The notes under the pieces: generated by a model
The model's database searches: none
Told to the model about the DNA's origin: nothing
What the model saw: the letters and a program-made list of their open reading frames with translations, nothing else
Assembly (NCBI GenBank): GCA_022497155.1
Contig: MU385760.1
Coordinates: 1 to 64,000, forward strand
Origin: Whalleya microplaca
Taxonomy: Eukaryota > Ascomycota > Sordariomycetes > Xylariales > Xylariaceae
Direction of reading: 5' to 3'
Length of the DNA stretch: 64,000 bases
Shown here: piece after piece, positions 1 to 11,575 of the stretch
Layout: every line of letters begins with the position of its first letter
Position numbering within the stretch: position 1 is the first letter of the stretch
Position numbers and translations under genes: made by a program

Positions 1-63
1 CCCACACAATGAACCTACACCCAAAAACTCCTTTTAAATATATTTTATATTTTTATTAAATTT

Positions 64-64
<1 letters not shown>

Positions 65-102
<38 letters not shown>
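65..102. repeat. poly-C homopolymer (38 C)
   Basis: An uninterrupted run of 38 C lies 80 bp beyond the 3' end of TRS85. The sequence on its left (1-64) is low-complexity A/T, while the right side looks normal. Since long homopolymers elsewhere in this window (58.7-59.0 kb) mark an assembly fault, the run length and the left flank should not be trusted. Confidence 0.9.
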
Positions 103-182
103 ATCTAGGAATATTAATTAAAACACTCTAGGTAAATGAACATATGCCCAACGCAACCGTTCCGGTCGACGGATAGATCTAA

Positions 183-2618
183 TTAACCAAAGTCGTCCTT
201 CGCCTCGCCCGTATCCAGCCTCCCCTCGCCCGACGGACCGAGCTGCGACCTCAGCGGCGCCGTCTCCAGGCCCAACCCGATGGCGCCCGGCATGCCCAGG
301 GCGCTGATGCGGCGGCCCCGACCGCCGAGGGCCTCGCTCTCCTCGTCGACGCCGTCGCTCTTCGCCGCCGTCGCCGCGCCCCCTCCATCCCCATCCTCAT
401 CATCCTCATCATCCTCGTCATCGTCATCGTCATCATCATCATCATCATCATCATCGTGGCGGCGGCGTTGGTTAAGGTGGTGCTGATCGACAGCCTCGAG
501 GTGTCGGTTAAGCCTCTGCCCGATCCCGAGCATGAACGCCCCCGCGTGCCCGAAGCGGTCGATGACGGCGAGCCCGCCGGGCAGGTCGGCGTACGCGCGG
601 CGCGCCTCGTTGAGGCACCGCTGCGCCTGCAGGTACTTGGACCGCGCGAGCCACGCCTCGGCGCCCAGCACGCTCCACAGCGCCGACTTGCGCCGCCGCC
701 CGCCCCACAGGTGCGTCCCCAGCCCCTGCTTCGACGCGTAGCACACCGCCAGCCGCTCCTTGATCAGCGCGTCGCCGACCGCGCCCGTGATCTTGCTCTC
801 GAGCAGCCGCACGCCCCACTTCGCTGCATCGTCGACGCTGGACCCGCCGCGCAGGCGCAGGAGTTCCATGCCTAGGGTTAGACAGCGTAGTGCGCCGTAC
901 GGCGCGCTGCATCTCGTGAGGTACGAGTAGAATGCGGCTTCGAACGCGGCGTCTATCGTTTCGACTCTGGATTTCGCTGATAGGTTCTGGGGCATGATGA
1001 GGAGGCTGATCGCAGCCATCTCGTTTGTGGCGGCGTAGTACCTCCACGCCTTGTCATTGCTGAAATCGCTCCGCAGGAGGTCGTAGGTCGAATAGGCTAG
1101 TTTCCAATCCCGTAGCATGAAGCAATAATCCGCCAGCTTCCGCATTATCGCCTCGGGTGCATCCTGGCGGTAGAAGCCGAGAGAATCATAGTTACTCCCC
1201 GAGCTCGGACCCGAAATCGTGGACCTTGAGCTGCCGCCAAATCCCCACCGCCTCGTCAGGCCGACAAACTTGCCGGCTAATCCTCTCCGCCGTGAGGCCA
1301 CTTGATCGTTCCATACTGATACATGGCGCTCCATTGTGGGTATTATTGACTGCGTGACCATCTCACGGATAAACGTGCGTACTGCCGTCGCATCGGATTC
1401 GAATATGTATCTCGTCGGATCTTCGAAATCTTCTTCGTTATCGCTCCTCCGGATGTCGGCTAGCTCTTCGGCAGCAGACATCCACTCGCTCCGCGGGAGC
1501 GGTATGCTGTCGTCGTCGGTGGTAGCGCTCTGCGTCCCCCTTATCCGGAGTAAGTGACAGTGTAGGCCCAGGTTCCGCTTCATCTGATCAAATAGTGACA
1601 TGGACCTCGTAATATCATCCTTCTCCTCATCATGTACTAGAACATAGTATCTTAAAAACTCGGCGTCGACCCAATTGGGCAGTCGCTTATCCCCTGTGCT
1701 TGATTCAGTGTATAATCGTCTCAACGTCTCTATGGGTGCCTGGTTTCGGGAGCTTATCGCGATGATACAAGCAACCGGGTGGGCGAAGGTTTCGTGTGGT
1801 GTTAAAGGAAGGCCCGAAAGCAGCCTGCGAAGATATAAGGCGTAATAGGGTGAGGGCGCGTCGACATTGAGGGTATGATCGGTAGGGCTAGGAGGCGATC
1901 CAAAGAAGGACTCTTCAGCGTAGTCCAGGTGGCGATCCACAACTGCCTCGACATTCGCAATTATATTCCCAGGCTTCGGCGGTCCCCTGCCTGCATCATC
2001 CGGTTTCTCAGATACCCCATTGGCCCTGGGCATCTGGGGACTTCTTAACCCGGCAGTCATGGGTTCCGGGTGCACAATGCCCTCTCCAAACCGGACAAAA
2101 TGTATAGAGTAATCCTCGTACGTCCGACTTGAGCCATTGCTATCTCGTATCGAGACCTTGCCGGGGACTCGCTCCCCAAACGGCCGCAGCATTTCCCACA
2201 GGCCACGCTCAAATCCTTTCTCCCGGAGTAGAATATCGGTATCTTCGGAGCTGTATACCGCAACGTGTGGTACGAAGGCTCTAAGTATGAGGTTCAGGGG
2301 ATCACCCGGGGTGTCCGCAGCACCCGCCGCAAGGGCCAGAGCATTATTCGAGTTTGCGCCAAAGATAGAGCCGGATGCCATTCGCGATACGGGTCGGCCA
2401 ACGGGTGACTGGGAGCGGGAACCAGGAGGTGAGAGTGTTGAGGCATATAGAGAAGCGGCGGAGGGATGCGATCGTCGGTAGGGGAGGCTGATTTCGGACT
2501 GGGAGAGTGGCAGACCCTCGCTGAGGGATTGCCGGGTCTTCGGCAGCCTCATGGTGGAAGCCACCATGGGCGATGAAGGGAGTGACCCTGGGGGCGAGAC
2601 ATGGCTATTGGGCTGCAT
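183..2618 (-). CDS. TRS85: TRAPP complex subunit Trs85/TRAPPC8
   Basis: An 811-residue intronless ORF starting at the ATG whose first base is 2618. After a Ser/Pro-rich N-terminus of about 105 residues, the sequence LNLILRAFVPHVAVYSSEDT followed by a segment reading GLWEMLRPFGERVPGKV matches the conserved TRAPPC8/Trs85 N-terminal region; the body is helical and repeat-like. Trs85 is the subunit that distinguishes TRAPPIII, the guanine-nucleotide exchange complex for Ypt1/Rab1 in autophagy and ER-Golgi traffic. Near the C-terminus a run of about 13 Asp followed by mixed Asp/Glu is encoded by a GAT/GAC trinucleotide tract. The last third is much more GC-rich at third positions than the rest. 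A GTG/TTG-free, ATG start is chosen because the frame upstream offers no better Met before intergenic sequence. Confidence 0.85.
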   Translation of the reverse strand: MQPNSHVSPPGSLPSSPMVASTMRLPKTRQSLSEGLPLSQSEISLPYRRSHPSAASLYASTLSPPGSRSQSPVGRPVSRMASGSIFGANSNNALALAAGAADTPGDPLNLILRAFVPHVAVYSSEDTDILLREKGFERGLWEMLRPFGERVPGKVSIRDSNGSSRTYEDYSIHFVRFGEGIVHPEPMTAGLRSPQMPRANGVSEKPDDAGRGPPKPGNIIANVEAVVDRHLDYAEESFFGSPPSPTDHTLNVDAPSPYYALYLRRLLSGLPLTPHETFAHPVACIIAISSRNQAPIETLRRLYTESSTGDKRLPNWVDAEFLRYYVLVHDEEKDDITRSMSLFDQMKRNLGLHCHLLRIRGTQSATTDDDSIPLPRSEWMSAAEELADIRRSDNEEDFEDPTRYIFESDATAVRTFIREMVTQSIIPTMERHVSVWNDQVASRRRGLAGKFVGLTRRWGFGGSSRSTISGPSSGSNYDSLGFYRQDAPEAIMRKLADYCFMLRDWKLAYSTYDLLRSDFSNDKAWRYYAATNEMAAISLLIMPQNLSAKSRVETIDAAFEAAFYSYLTRCSAPYGALRCLTLGMELLRLRGGSSVDDAAKWGVRLLESKITGAVGDALIKERLAVCYASKQGLGTHLWGGRRRKSALWSVLGAEAWLARSKYLQAQRCLNEARRAYADLPGGLAVIDRFGHAGAFMLGIGQRLNRHLEAVDQHHLNQRRRHDDDDDDDDDDDDDEDDEDDEDGDGGGAATAAKSDGVDEESEALGGRGRRISALGMPGAIGLGLETAPLRSQLGPSGEGRLDTGEAKDDFG
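392..455 (-). repeat. TRS85: GAT/GAC trinucleotide repeat (poly-Asp tract)
   Basis: A trinucleotide tract (ATC/GTC on the + strand) inside the 3' part of TRS85 encodes about 13 consecutive Asp residues and then Asp/Glu/Gly. Such coding microsatellites vary in length between strains; this one lies outside the conserved part of the protein. Confidence 0.85.
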
Positions 2619-3078
2619 GAAGGCAGACAAAGGCGGCCGGCGAGTGAAGTCGGTCCAGGCGAGTGGAGTGTCGCATCTGTGGTAGATGACGTTTTGATGT
2701 GAATGCTGTGAGAGCAGATCGATAGGTAGGTTGATAGGCAGTGGATTGGGCTACCTCATTGGGGGGAAGAGACGGACTGGACTGGACAGAACTGTTCCTA
2801 GACACCAATTGTACATGTGACACAACCCGCTCAGTAATTGCTATAATATGCTGGGGTGGACGTACAAAAGTCAATGGTTTATATGTAGATAAGTTACATA
2901 CGACACTGTACGGAATAGCTGACAACATATCAAAGTCGGGCTGGTATCGATAACTGGCGGCGGTCGGAAGCCAAGAAACCATAATGTGCAGGGGCCACAT
3001 TTCCAGCCCAGCAGCCCCAGCCAGCCGGGTAGAGTTGCCGCCGGAAGTCGGCCAAGCTGTCTCTCCGGGTACCGAACC

Positions 3079-3090
3079 TGACGTCACGTG
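3079..3090. promoter_or_regulatory. Composite CRE/E-box, TGACGTCACGTG
   Basis: A perfect ATF/CREB palindrome TGACGTCA (3079-3086) overlaps an E-box CACGTG (3085-3090). It lies about 460 bp upstream of the TRS85 start. Fungal bZIP factors bind the first and bHLH factors the second; use by TRS85 is inference from position. Confidence 0.4.
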
Positions 3091-5636
3091 TAGGTAAAAC
3101 ATTGAATCTACAGCACTCTTTCAAGCTTCCAAGGTTCATCATCCATCCCTGTATTGATTTCATGTGGGTACTGAGTAAGAATTGCTTTATCTCTTGCATG
3201 TTATTCATAAAATGCAGCTTCATAAAGAGTCTGCATCTAAACTGCTTTGGAAGAAACTGCTTTGAATTTGTCTTTAGCTTTGCTGAAAGCATCTAAGACT
3301 TATGCTCAGAACATAACATGGTTCAATGTTCTTCAGTGAGAGTGACGGCATTAGCTGTAGTCTCATTGATAATAATACATACACGTACATGCTAGTTAAC
3401 AACGTGATGACAGGTGCTTAAATAAATGTTTTATGAAGGCCGTTCACATGGACTTCAGAAATAGCAACAACTTGCTGGGGGAATCCTATTATCACTTAGA
3501 GTCTGATTACACTGCGTGGCTCTCAATATCATTCAGTATAGTTGTCGCGATGGCAAACAAAATCCAATGACCCACATTTCGTCTCACCCGCAGGAGGTAA
3601 TTCTCTTTACTGAAAGATCCCAAAGAGAATCTGCCGCAAATAGTAAACTCTGTCTGGGTTAACATGTATTACCGCATTGGGTCAAACGATATGCCTAGAC
3701 TAGCAGGGAAAGCTTTGTGTTAGAGACGGAAACCAAGAGGTAACATTGAGACATTTCAATACCTAGTAGTCTTGAAGTTTGGCAGTAGTGCGCAAGCGGA
3801 TTTTGAATTATTCAACTCTGAGCCAACTAGGAATTCGGTATAGCAACATCGTGAGCTCTCAATTCGGCCTTGAGCCTTGAGGTCTGTCGTAAAATATCCG
3901 GGTTGTCAAACTCCTACTAGCAAACTTTTGGTCTATGGCTCTATCTTTACGTAATTTGATACAGGCAGCCAGGTGACTGCAATTGTCGGGGGTGGACGAC
4001 TATGTCTTTTCGGGCTGTTGTGAGACGTTGCATCTGTTGAAATAGGGACAGGTAACGAGAACTAGTTACTTGGTGGGCCCAGAGTTATATGCCTCCGGAT
4101 ATAATAGATTCATCCGCAATTTACCGGCATGCTAGCTGGCGTTCACTTGGCCTTGAGACGTACGACGACCCGGTAGTTAGAGCTGAAAACTCTAGCTCTC
4201 AAGCAAACTGGCCTATGAGCACATGACAATACTCAATGTTGTGGTTTGAGTGTGTCGCATCAATCTGTCATTACTTAAGCTTCCTGATCAACACGGAAGC
4301 ATGCTGATTGGCTCGGTTCGAGCTAGATGACCGAAATAGGCAACCCAGCTAAAAATGGACCAACAAACAACGGATAAAAATCCTCTCGGTCAGTGCAAAG
4401 AACATCGAGGGATTGAAGCGTGTATCAAACAGAAATAAACGTTGAAGAAATAAAACGTTCAATGTGTAGCACGTGTATACAAGGAGAAGTTTAGGGTGCT
4501 ACACGGTACTAGGGTAGATGAGCTAGAAGGATGTTGACGGATTGAACCGCGTAGATACTTAGGTACTGTAGATTGATGACAGGTACGCCACAGGTGCCTC
4601 TCCAATACGACACCATAGAAAATTTGGTATGATTGAACAAGGCAGTAAAATTCGATATGCAGTGAGCCGAAGTTCGGAATTATTGAATTCGTGTTGCGAT
4701 TTTGCCAAGGCGGTTGAAAATGCAAGGGTAAATTGACAGACGTTGCCAAACCAATATTGCTATGTAGGGCGCCTGCAATGCAACTGGTCTAAGCGACCAC
4801 GATGCTCAGGTACAGTGGAACGTTCCTTAGAAGCACCTAGGATTCCCGTGTATGCTGGCCAATTCATGATATTCTGCCTAGTTCTCATTGGTAGAATATA
4901 TTGAGCTGACGAAGCCTTGACCTCTGAATTGCTGTCGTCATTACCAGCGAGAAATTTTCTGAATCTCTTTGGTAATGGCTTGACATCGCTCGTCTATTAG
5001 GACTATACCTACGTTCTAGACCCTTTTCTCAAGAGTTGTCTACATCAGTGCAGTGCGTGCGTGCATGTCATTCGATTTACTTATTCTCTGCAGTGCCACT
5101 GTAACCAGGCCTTATAGCAAGGCCACAGCATGGCGGAATGCGACCATTTTTTCAAGTATCAGGGAATAATAATATGACATGATGTGATAACATACCGTCC
5201 TTCTTTGCCAAAAGGATCTGTACCTAACTGGTCCAGTCCTGCTACCCACAGGAGCATCATAAGTAGAGGTACCGACATCCTCCTAAGCAACCAGATGTTA
5301 TTCTGTAGGACGAGGCGAGAGACCTGAACGATAACCAACATCAATACACAGGCGTCAATAAATACATTAAGTGCCGGATCGGCCTTCTCGTACAACCTGT
5401 TGGTAGTTCCGTGATGCCTTAATTGCCCCTGTTCCTGGCTAGCCGCAAAGTGTGGAGAACCCTGTCAGGGATACCTCGATCGTAGATCGTCTTCGGTTCA
5501 ATCAATGTGCCAGCATATATACTTATACATACAACCCGATGTTTGGTATGAGGCTGTCATTTTAACCATGCAAATTGAATGCAATGCTGCGATGGAGTTA
5601 CATCTTCAAATGTCTGGTTCCGAGGAGTGAGCACCT

Positions 5637-5644
5637 ATATATAT
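5637..5644 (+). promoter_or_regulatory. TATA-like element of the deacetylase gene
   Basis: TATATATA lies about 72 bp upstream of the deacetylase ATG at 5716, a plausible core-promoter position for a regulated secreted enzyme. Sequence match only. Confidence 0.4.
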
Positions 5645-5715
5645 CGAGGATCCTGCTGTCCTCATCGATCCACTCAATGGCAATCATCTAGCCTTGAGCC
5701 TTACAGGGACTCAAC

Positions 5716-8465
5716 ATGTTACTTGGCCAGGTTGTCCGCGGCGTCTCAGTCGCCTTGTTCGTGAGTGGTGCGTCGGCCGTCAAGGGGAAAGAGAAGAGAC
5801 AAGATGAACCTCCGCCAGTTGCGACATGCACTGCCCACCTGCTAATCGACGACTTTTCCACATGGGAGGACGGCGTAAACACACTCGAGGGTGCCACAAG
5901 TGGTAAGAATGAGCCATCATGTCAAAGTGTTGAGAGGGTCGAGCACTAAGTCTGCTAGATGACGCGACTATGAATTCGACAAGCATTGATGGAGACATCC
6001 TCACGTTTACGCCAAACAACATCGATGAATCATACATCTACGAACAGTTTGAATGCGTGGATACCATCGCGCAGGGATATGACACCTTGTCGTTCTCCGT
6101 TAAGGGGCCTGCAGCCGCCTCCGTTGGTATTGAGCTGCAAACTAAGGCAGACTGTGCGGCGGAAGAGTATCAGAGCTTCTACTATACCGTTAACGGCCTC
6201 AGTGGCTCACTGCAGTCAATCAGTGTTCCCCTGGGCAGCTTCGTCGACGCAAACCTGAATGGCGTTGTCGGCGCCCTCTGGTACGCCTTCTCTGCAGGAA
6301 TGACGGGAACAGATAACGTTTGGCAGCTGGACGATGTGCAGCTCCTTTGCGCTGGTGTGCCTCCTCCAGAAGATCCAGTGCCAACTCCGACGGAGCCAGC
6401 CCCAACGGAGCCGACCACGACGGAACCAGAAACGACTGAAGCTCCACCTCCCACCGAGCCACCGGTGACCGTCACCACGACAGTCTATGTTACTGATCCT
6501 GAGGGGGGTGTTAGCACTACAACGGAGGTAACTACACCAGGCGACCCTGGGATCACGGTTGAGCCGACGGTAACAACAGGCCCAGTCTTAACCCCAACAA
6601 CCAGACGTCCCTTTCCAACCTACGACCCTCCTGATCCATGGGACGATGATGATCCATGGGGTGATGACCCTTGGTGGGGAGGATGGCCAGAGAGTGGAAC
6701 TGGAGCGTCAGCGCACGTCGAACCAACTGAAGTCCCAGCGAGCAGCCAGGAGATTACATCTCGAGATGAATCTGCAGAATGTGAACAGGTTGTCATCGAT
6801 GACTGGGTATCTCAGTCTCGCCTGACATTCCTCTATTACAATGCCCTGCTGAAGTCGGCCAGTGACGACGGCACCATGAAGTCCGTCGTCGTCAAGAACA
6901 ACCGAGTCACACTCACGCCTCAAGACACTGACTCGTATCTTTACACGCAACTGGGCTGTTTGGATGTGACGCCGTATGGTGGCATCGCGCTCCGCATTTC
7001 AGCGCCAAAGGGTCTACAATTTGAGGTCCAGCTGTCATCTACCAAAGGAGAGTGTGGCACCGAAGATGCCACGGATGTGACTCTGACGACAAAGGAGCTA
7101 GGCTGGACCTTCGACGGCACCGAGAAGCTGTACTCGATCCCATTCTCCAAGTACAAAGGGCTGGATTGGACCAAATTTGAGACGGTATATTTCGGCGGCT
7201 TCCAGAAATCTGTGACTCTGGGGCCGATCAGCATGTACTGCGGAGACGACGTCGTCGAGTATGTGCCGCCTGAGGTCGTAGAGCCAGCAGAACCAACAGC
7301 GACCGTCGCAGCACCGCCAAGTGAAGCAACGAACCTGGTGATTGACCAATTCAGCGACAGCGAAACGAACGCCTTAGATCAGTGGCACGGGGCTGACGAG
7401 GGCATGACTTTGACTTTCAGGCGAAATACAATGACGCTCAAGACCAACGACTCGGATTTGCAGTGGATCACGCAAGTCGCTGAGACATGTAGAGATCTGA
7501 CTTCGTTCGACGAATCTTACCTCCACGTCGCTTACACCGGAAATAACAAGTTCAGCGTCGCCCTGCAGCAGCATAATGAGGAGTGCAACAATGACATTTA
7601 CCCCTATCCCGAAACCTGGGACTCGCTCGAGGCCGCACGGTACAGCACCGACACCGATATCTACATCCCCATAAATCACTTCAATGTCAACCGTACGCGC
7701 GCGATCGGTTTCGCCTTCAAGGGCTTCTACACGGACGAGGCAACGGTATTTTCCAAGATCGAGATCGTCAACAAGATCCCCACGGACGTGAAGATCCCAG
7801 AGAAGCTACCGTCCGGCACGTTCGTGTTCGCGTGCAAGCGGCCCAACTCCTTCGCCTTCGCCATCGACGACGGGGACCCGGCGTTCGCGCAGCAGGTCAT
7901 GCACACGATCGAGGAGGAGAACATCACCGTGACCTTCTTCACCGTCGGCGCGCCGCTGCGCGACCCCTCGACGAACCTGAGCGCCATCTACAACGAGATG
8001 GCGAGCAAGGGGCACCAGATCGCGCTGCACAGCTACACGCACCCGCCGCTGGAGGGCCTGCCCGACGAGGCGTCCATCGACTGGGAGTACAGCAACGACA
8101 TCCGCGCGGTGGCGGAGACCTTCAATGGCTTGCAATCGGCGTACTTCCGCCCGCCGTTCGGCACGGAGGGCGCGCGCATGCGTCAGCGGCTCGCCGCGCT
8201 CGTCGACGACCCGTACATCGTGCAGTGGAGCGTCGACGTCGAGGACTGGCTGTGGGCCGAGACGGACACGCCCGAGAAGCAGCTCGACGCCTTCAAGCGC
8301 GACGTCGCCGCCGGCGGCAACATCGTCGTCATGCACTACCTCTACGACAGCACCGTCAGCTACCTCCAGGAGTTCATCCAGATTGCCAAGGCCACGGGCA
8401 AGCAGCTGATGCGCGTCGATCAGTGTATGATGGATCCCAACGCACCGCCGCTACCTGGGGAGTAA
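5716..8465 (+). CDS. Secreted modular CE4 polysaccharide deacetylase
   Basis: Two exons, 5716-5902 and 5959-8465; the 56-bp intron has a GTAAGA donor and ends TCTGCTAG, and joins in frame to give 897 residues. Residues 1-21 form a signal peptide, followed by a Lys-Arg (Kex2-like) site. The C-terminal NodB/CE4 domain shows metal-binding Asp699-Asp700 (FAIDDGD), His753 and His757 (HSYTHP), RPPFG at 793-797, a DVEDW motif near 822 and a late catalytic-type His (VVMHY). CE4 enzymes remove N-acetyl groups from chitin or related glycans. In front of it are three related modules of about 140 residues, each starting with an L/VIDD/Q-F/W motif and ending near a Cys or hydrophobic strand. The first two are separated by a Thr/Pro-rich linker and an Asp/Trp/Gly-rich stretch. 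They resemble galactose-binding-like beta-sandwich domains; carbohydrate binding is inference. The last third is strongly GC-rich. Confidence 0.88.
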
Positions 8466-9082
8466 GGGGGCTGGGGTATGTAGGGAAGTAATTTGTCAAT
8501 GTCACATCTTAAAAGTTAACACATCATATCTCATATCATATATGCTTAATCACCTACCTCTATTATAACAGCCTATAGTAGAGTCATATTATAACAGTTG
8601 TGCTACCGTAAAGTCTTGATTAATGACGTGACAGAGCCCAGATTCATCAGGAATGCATCCATGGTTAGCGAAATGCCACTTCAAGCACGCAATGAAGCCT
8701 AAAGAGAGAACGCTGTAAGCGAGATATCACATCTAGGTAGGCTACTGGTTTCACATGTCTCGCGCCAAGTGCTTACCTGGTAGTTCAAGATGTTAAGAGG
8801 CCTAATATCGAGGCAAATCACAGCTATGTCGGTAGTTAGTAAGCACCATACAGAAGGAATTGATGACGCCACAAAGTCGCCTAAGGAATGCTAAGTATCC
8901 AATAGAAAGCTAGGTATTATTCATTATGTCCAAGACAATGGAAGTATATGATAACGCCGAGAGACAAAGATCAGTTTCTCAAGTCGGGGAAATGTCCAGC
9001 AACACTTGACCAAGTCCATTGAGGCCGTCGAAGATATTCTTACCAAGTTTCTTACCATACCTACAAGCTAGTTACACTAACT
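8466..9082. other. Intergenic region, nothing supported
   Basis: A 617-bp AT-leaning spacer between two same-strand genes. It must hold the deacetylase 3' end and the promoter of the catalase-like gene, but no clear motif or ORF stands out. Confidence 0.6.
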
Positions 9083-10069
9083 ATGCCTCTCCCTACCGAC
9101 GAGAAGGTCGTTCAGACCAGCAGCGCCATAGTCGACACGCTCCATAGTATATTCGGACCACACCCCGGATATCGACCCGGTATTCCTGACCTAAAGACCC
9201 CCTGCATAATTATTGGTTTATACTAACAGCCATCACTAGCCCACGCAAAGGGCGTCCTGCTAAAAGGCACCTTCACCCCGACCTCAGCAGCAGCCTCTCT
9301 ATCCAAGGCGCCTCACTTCAACGCCCCCTCCACGCCCATCCTAGCGCGCTTCTCCAGCTCGACCGGGATCCCCAACCTCCCCGACACGGACCCGAACGGC
9401 AACCCGCGCGGCTTCGCCATCCGCTTCGTGCTGTCCGCGACCCCGCGCCGCGCGCACACGGACATCATCACCCACTCCGTGGACGGGTTCCCGGGGTCGA
9501 CCGGTGAGGACGCGCTCGCGTTCTTCAGCGCCGTGCGCGACGGCTCCGTGGCGGAGTACCTGGCCGCGCACCCGAAGGCGCTGGCCTTCGTGCAGCTCCC
9601 GAAGCCGACGCCGGTCGCCTTCGGCCGAGAGCGGTACTTCGGGGTGAACGCGTTCAAGTTCGTGGCCGCGGACGGGGCGGAGACGTTCGTGCGGTACCGC
9701 GTCGTCCCCGAGGCCGGGGAGGCGTACCTCGATGAGGCGGCGCTGAAGGGGAAGGGGCCGGATTTCTTGTATGAGGGGGTGCCTGAGGTGCTTGAGAGCG
9801 GGCCGGTTGTGTTTAAGCTCATGGCGCAGATTGCGGAGGAGGGGGATGTGACAGATGATAATACAGTCAAGTGGCCTGAGGAACGCCGGGTGGTTGAGCT
9901 GGGTGAGATTAAGTTGGAGAGCGTGCTTGATGACCAGGCTGCGCAGCAGAAGAGGATCATCTTTGATCCTATTCCTAGGGTCGAGGGGGTTGAAGCGTCT
10001 GCGGATCCGCTCTTGGAAGTGCGCGCTGGTATCTACCTTATTAGTGGTCGTGAGAGGCGGGCGGCTTGA
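9083..10069 (+). CDS. SrpA-type catalase-like heme protein
   Basis: Exons 9083-9179 and 9240-10069; the 60-bp intron has a TACTAAC branch site and a CACTAG acceptor. The join gives 308 residues. Catalase-fold signatures are present: the distal His in the AHAKG motif (His34), the segment RFSSSTGIPNLPDTDPNG, a GFAIRF strand, and a C-terminal proximal motif with Arg294 and Tyr298 followed by SGRERR. The protein is about 300 residues, as in the small catalase-like SrpA group, rather than the about 500 or 700 of typical catalases. No signal peptide or obvious peroxisomal tripeptide is seen, so a cytosolic place is likely. Members bind heme and act on peroxide; whether this one is a catalase or a peroxidase cannot be read from sequence. 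Exon 2 is very GC-rich until about 9760. Confidence 0.85.
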
Positions 10070-11575
10070 CCTTAACATGAGTAATGACTACCGGACAATG
10101 TGAAAATAGAGTCGAAGTAGCTTGACTTAAAGATGCCTATACATTTTCTTATGCTACTACTCCAAGTTTGATATTGTTGAATATACTCCTTAATTGTCTC
10201 ACGAAAAAAATTGAACTATTTCAATAATGGCCCTGCCATCTTGTCGACAATACCTTATTCCCCGATCATCGAGTGAACTTCCGAGAACTAGCAGAACTTA
10301 GTCGATCCGTCTAAGTGGAATGTAGAACTATAGTTGACGTGTTCCATTCGTTAGTGTGTAGCCCGTAGCAGTTCCAGCATAAATACCATTTTACTAACAA
10401 GTCGATGAAAGTAGAAAGTAATCAAAAGTTACTACAGTTAAAAAATTTGCACAAAAATTCTTAGAGGGTGGATTCTATTACATATAGACGGACATTGTGA
10501 GTCATACCGGCGGCAACCTCACTTTTACGCGAAATAGTATCTCTGCCCCAGTTTTTGAAATCGCAAAACCGACGCTCGTCTTGTTATAGGAGTAGAATGA
10601 GATGTGTCTCGCCAATTCATAGACTCTCGTACCTCCCGAGGCTTCACACAGTCTTTTCTCTGCTCTGGCTTCGATTCTAAGCTGTAGACGCGGGTAGATA
10701 TCTATAGAAGAAAAGGGGGATAGGGGGTAGGGGGTAGGGGCTTAATGAACAAGACAACACTATCAGCGAATTACTGCAAATTATAAAAGCTTATAGAGTG
10801 TCATTGACGTTGCGTTAGTATAGTATCTATAGTATATTTTCACTTCAGCCAGGTTTAATTAAGCAATTATCAACCTCTCCTTCGGAGTCCTCCAACATTT
10901 TTAAAGTAGTCTGAAAGTTTCCTTAGACACCAACTTGAAATCACCAGTAACATCGCGCCAAAATTAAAAATAAAAAAAACCTCTTAAATATGGGCTTCTA
11001 AGGAAAGTAAACAATAGTACCAATACTGCGGTCTTCGAGGTAAACACTCCCCAGACTCCGGTAGACCTTCATATTAATACACAAACCACGCCGTGTAAGC
11101 CACAGTTGCTATTCATTCTTTTATGGAACTTTTTCATACTCTTTAATACCCTTTTACCCGAGTAATAACAATATCTTACCATCTCCAGATTTCCGAAAAG
11201 TTAGAATCTCCAAGTATCTTATACCATTAAACATGCAACTGCTTCTAAATTCATTGTAATTCATTTCTCCCCTAGAACTCACATGCGTATGCATTGCTTG
11301 ACGGGAGTATTTATGCCCTCTTCCACCCACCCATCCATCCATCCATCCCCCCCTCCACTTTCCTTCCTTCCGTCCTTTCTTTCTCGCAACTAAGTGACCT
11401 CGGAGTGGAACTTTTGCTCTGCCTCTGCCTCGCCTAAACCACGCGCGATGTTGTTGTAAAGCACCACCTACACCTACATACTAGTACAATCCGACCCCTA
11501 TCTCCCCATTCTAGTATAATCTGCTTAACAAATACCCATCCCCCTTCCCCCTTGCCCCTATACGCAAAGAGCAGC
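10070..11575. other. 1.5-kb intergenic region between convergent genes
   Basis: AT-rich spacer between the 3' ends of the catalase-like and aminotransferase genes. No ORF with coding character; a G-rich four-tract motif is listed separately, and a CATC microsatellite occurs at about 11331-11346. Confidence 0.6.
10715..10740 (+). other. Four-tract G-quadruplex motif
   Basis: G runs of 5, 5, 5 and 4 at 10715-10719, 10723-10727, 10730-10734 and 10737-10740 with loops of 2-3 bases fit the G-quadruplex consensus in otherwise AT-rich DNA. The unit also resembles a degenerate telomere-like repeat (TAGGGGG), but only about three copies are present. Confidence 0.5.

Larger units (their letters stand above)
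2619..5715. other. 3.1-kb intergenic region, no supported gene
   Basis: Upstream of both TRS85 and the deacetylase. Short ORFs here (for example 4459-4749 and 5159-5395 on the minus strand) show no recognisable domain, consistent codon bias or plausible splice partners. Apart from the putative regulatory sites listed separately I see nothing in it. Confidence 0.6.

Noticed and set aside
7806..8336. 176-residue minus-strand ORF opposite the deacetylase domain
   Set aside because: Shadow of the NodB domain coding sequence; no independent motif.
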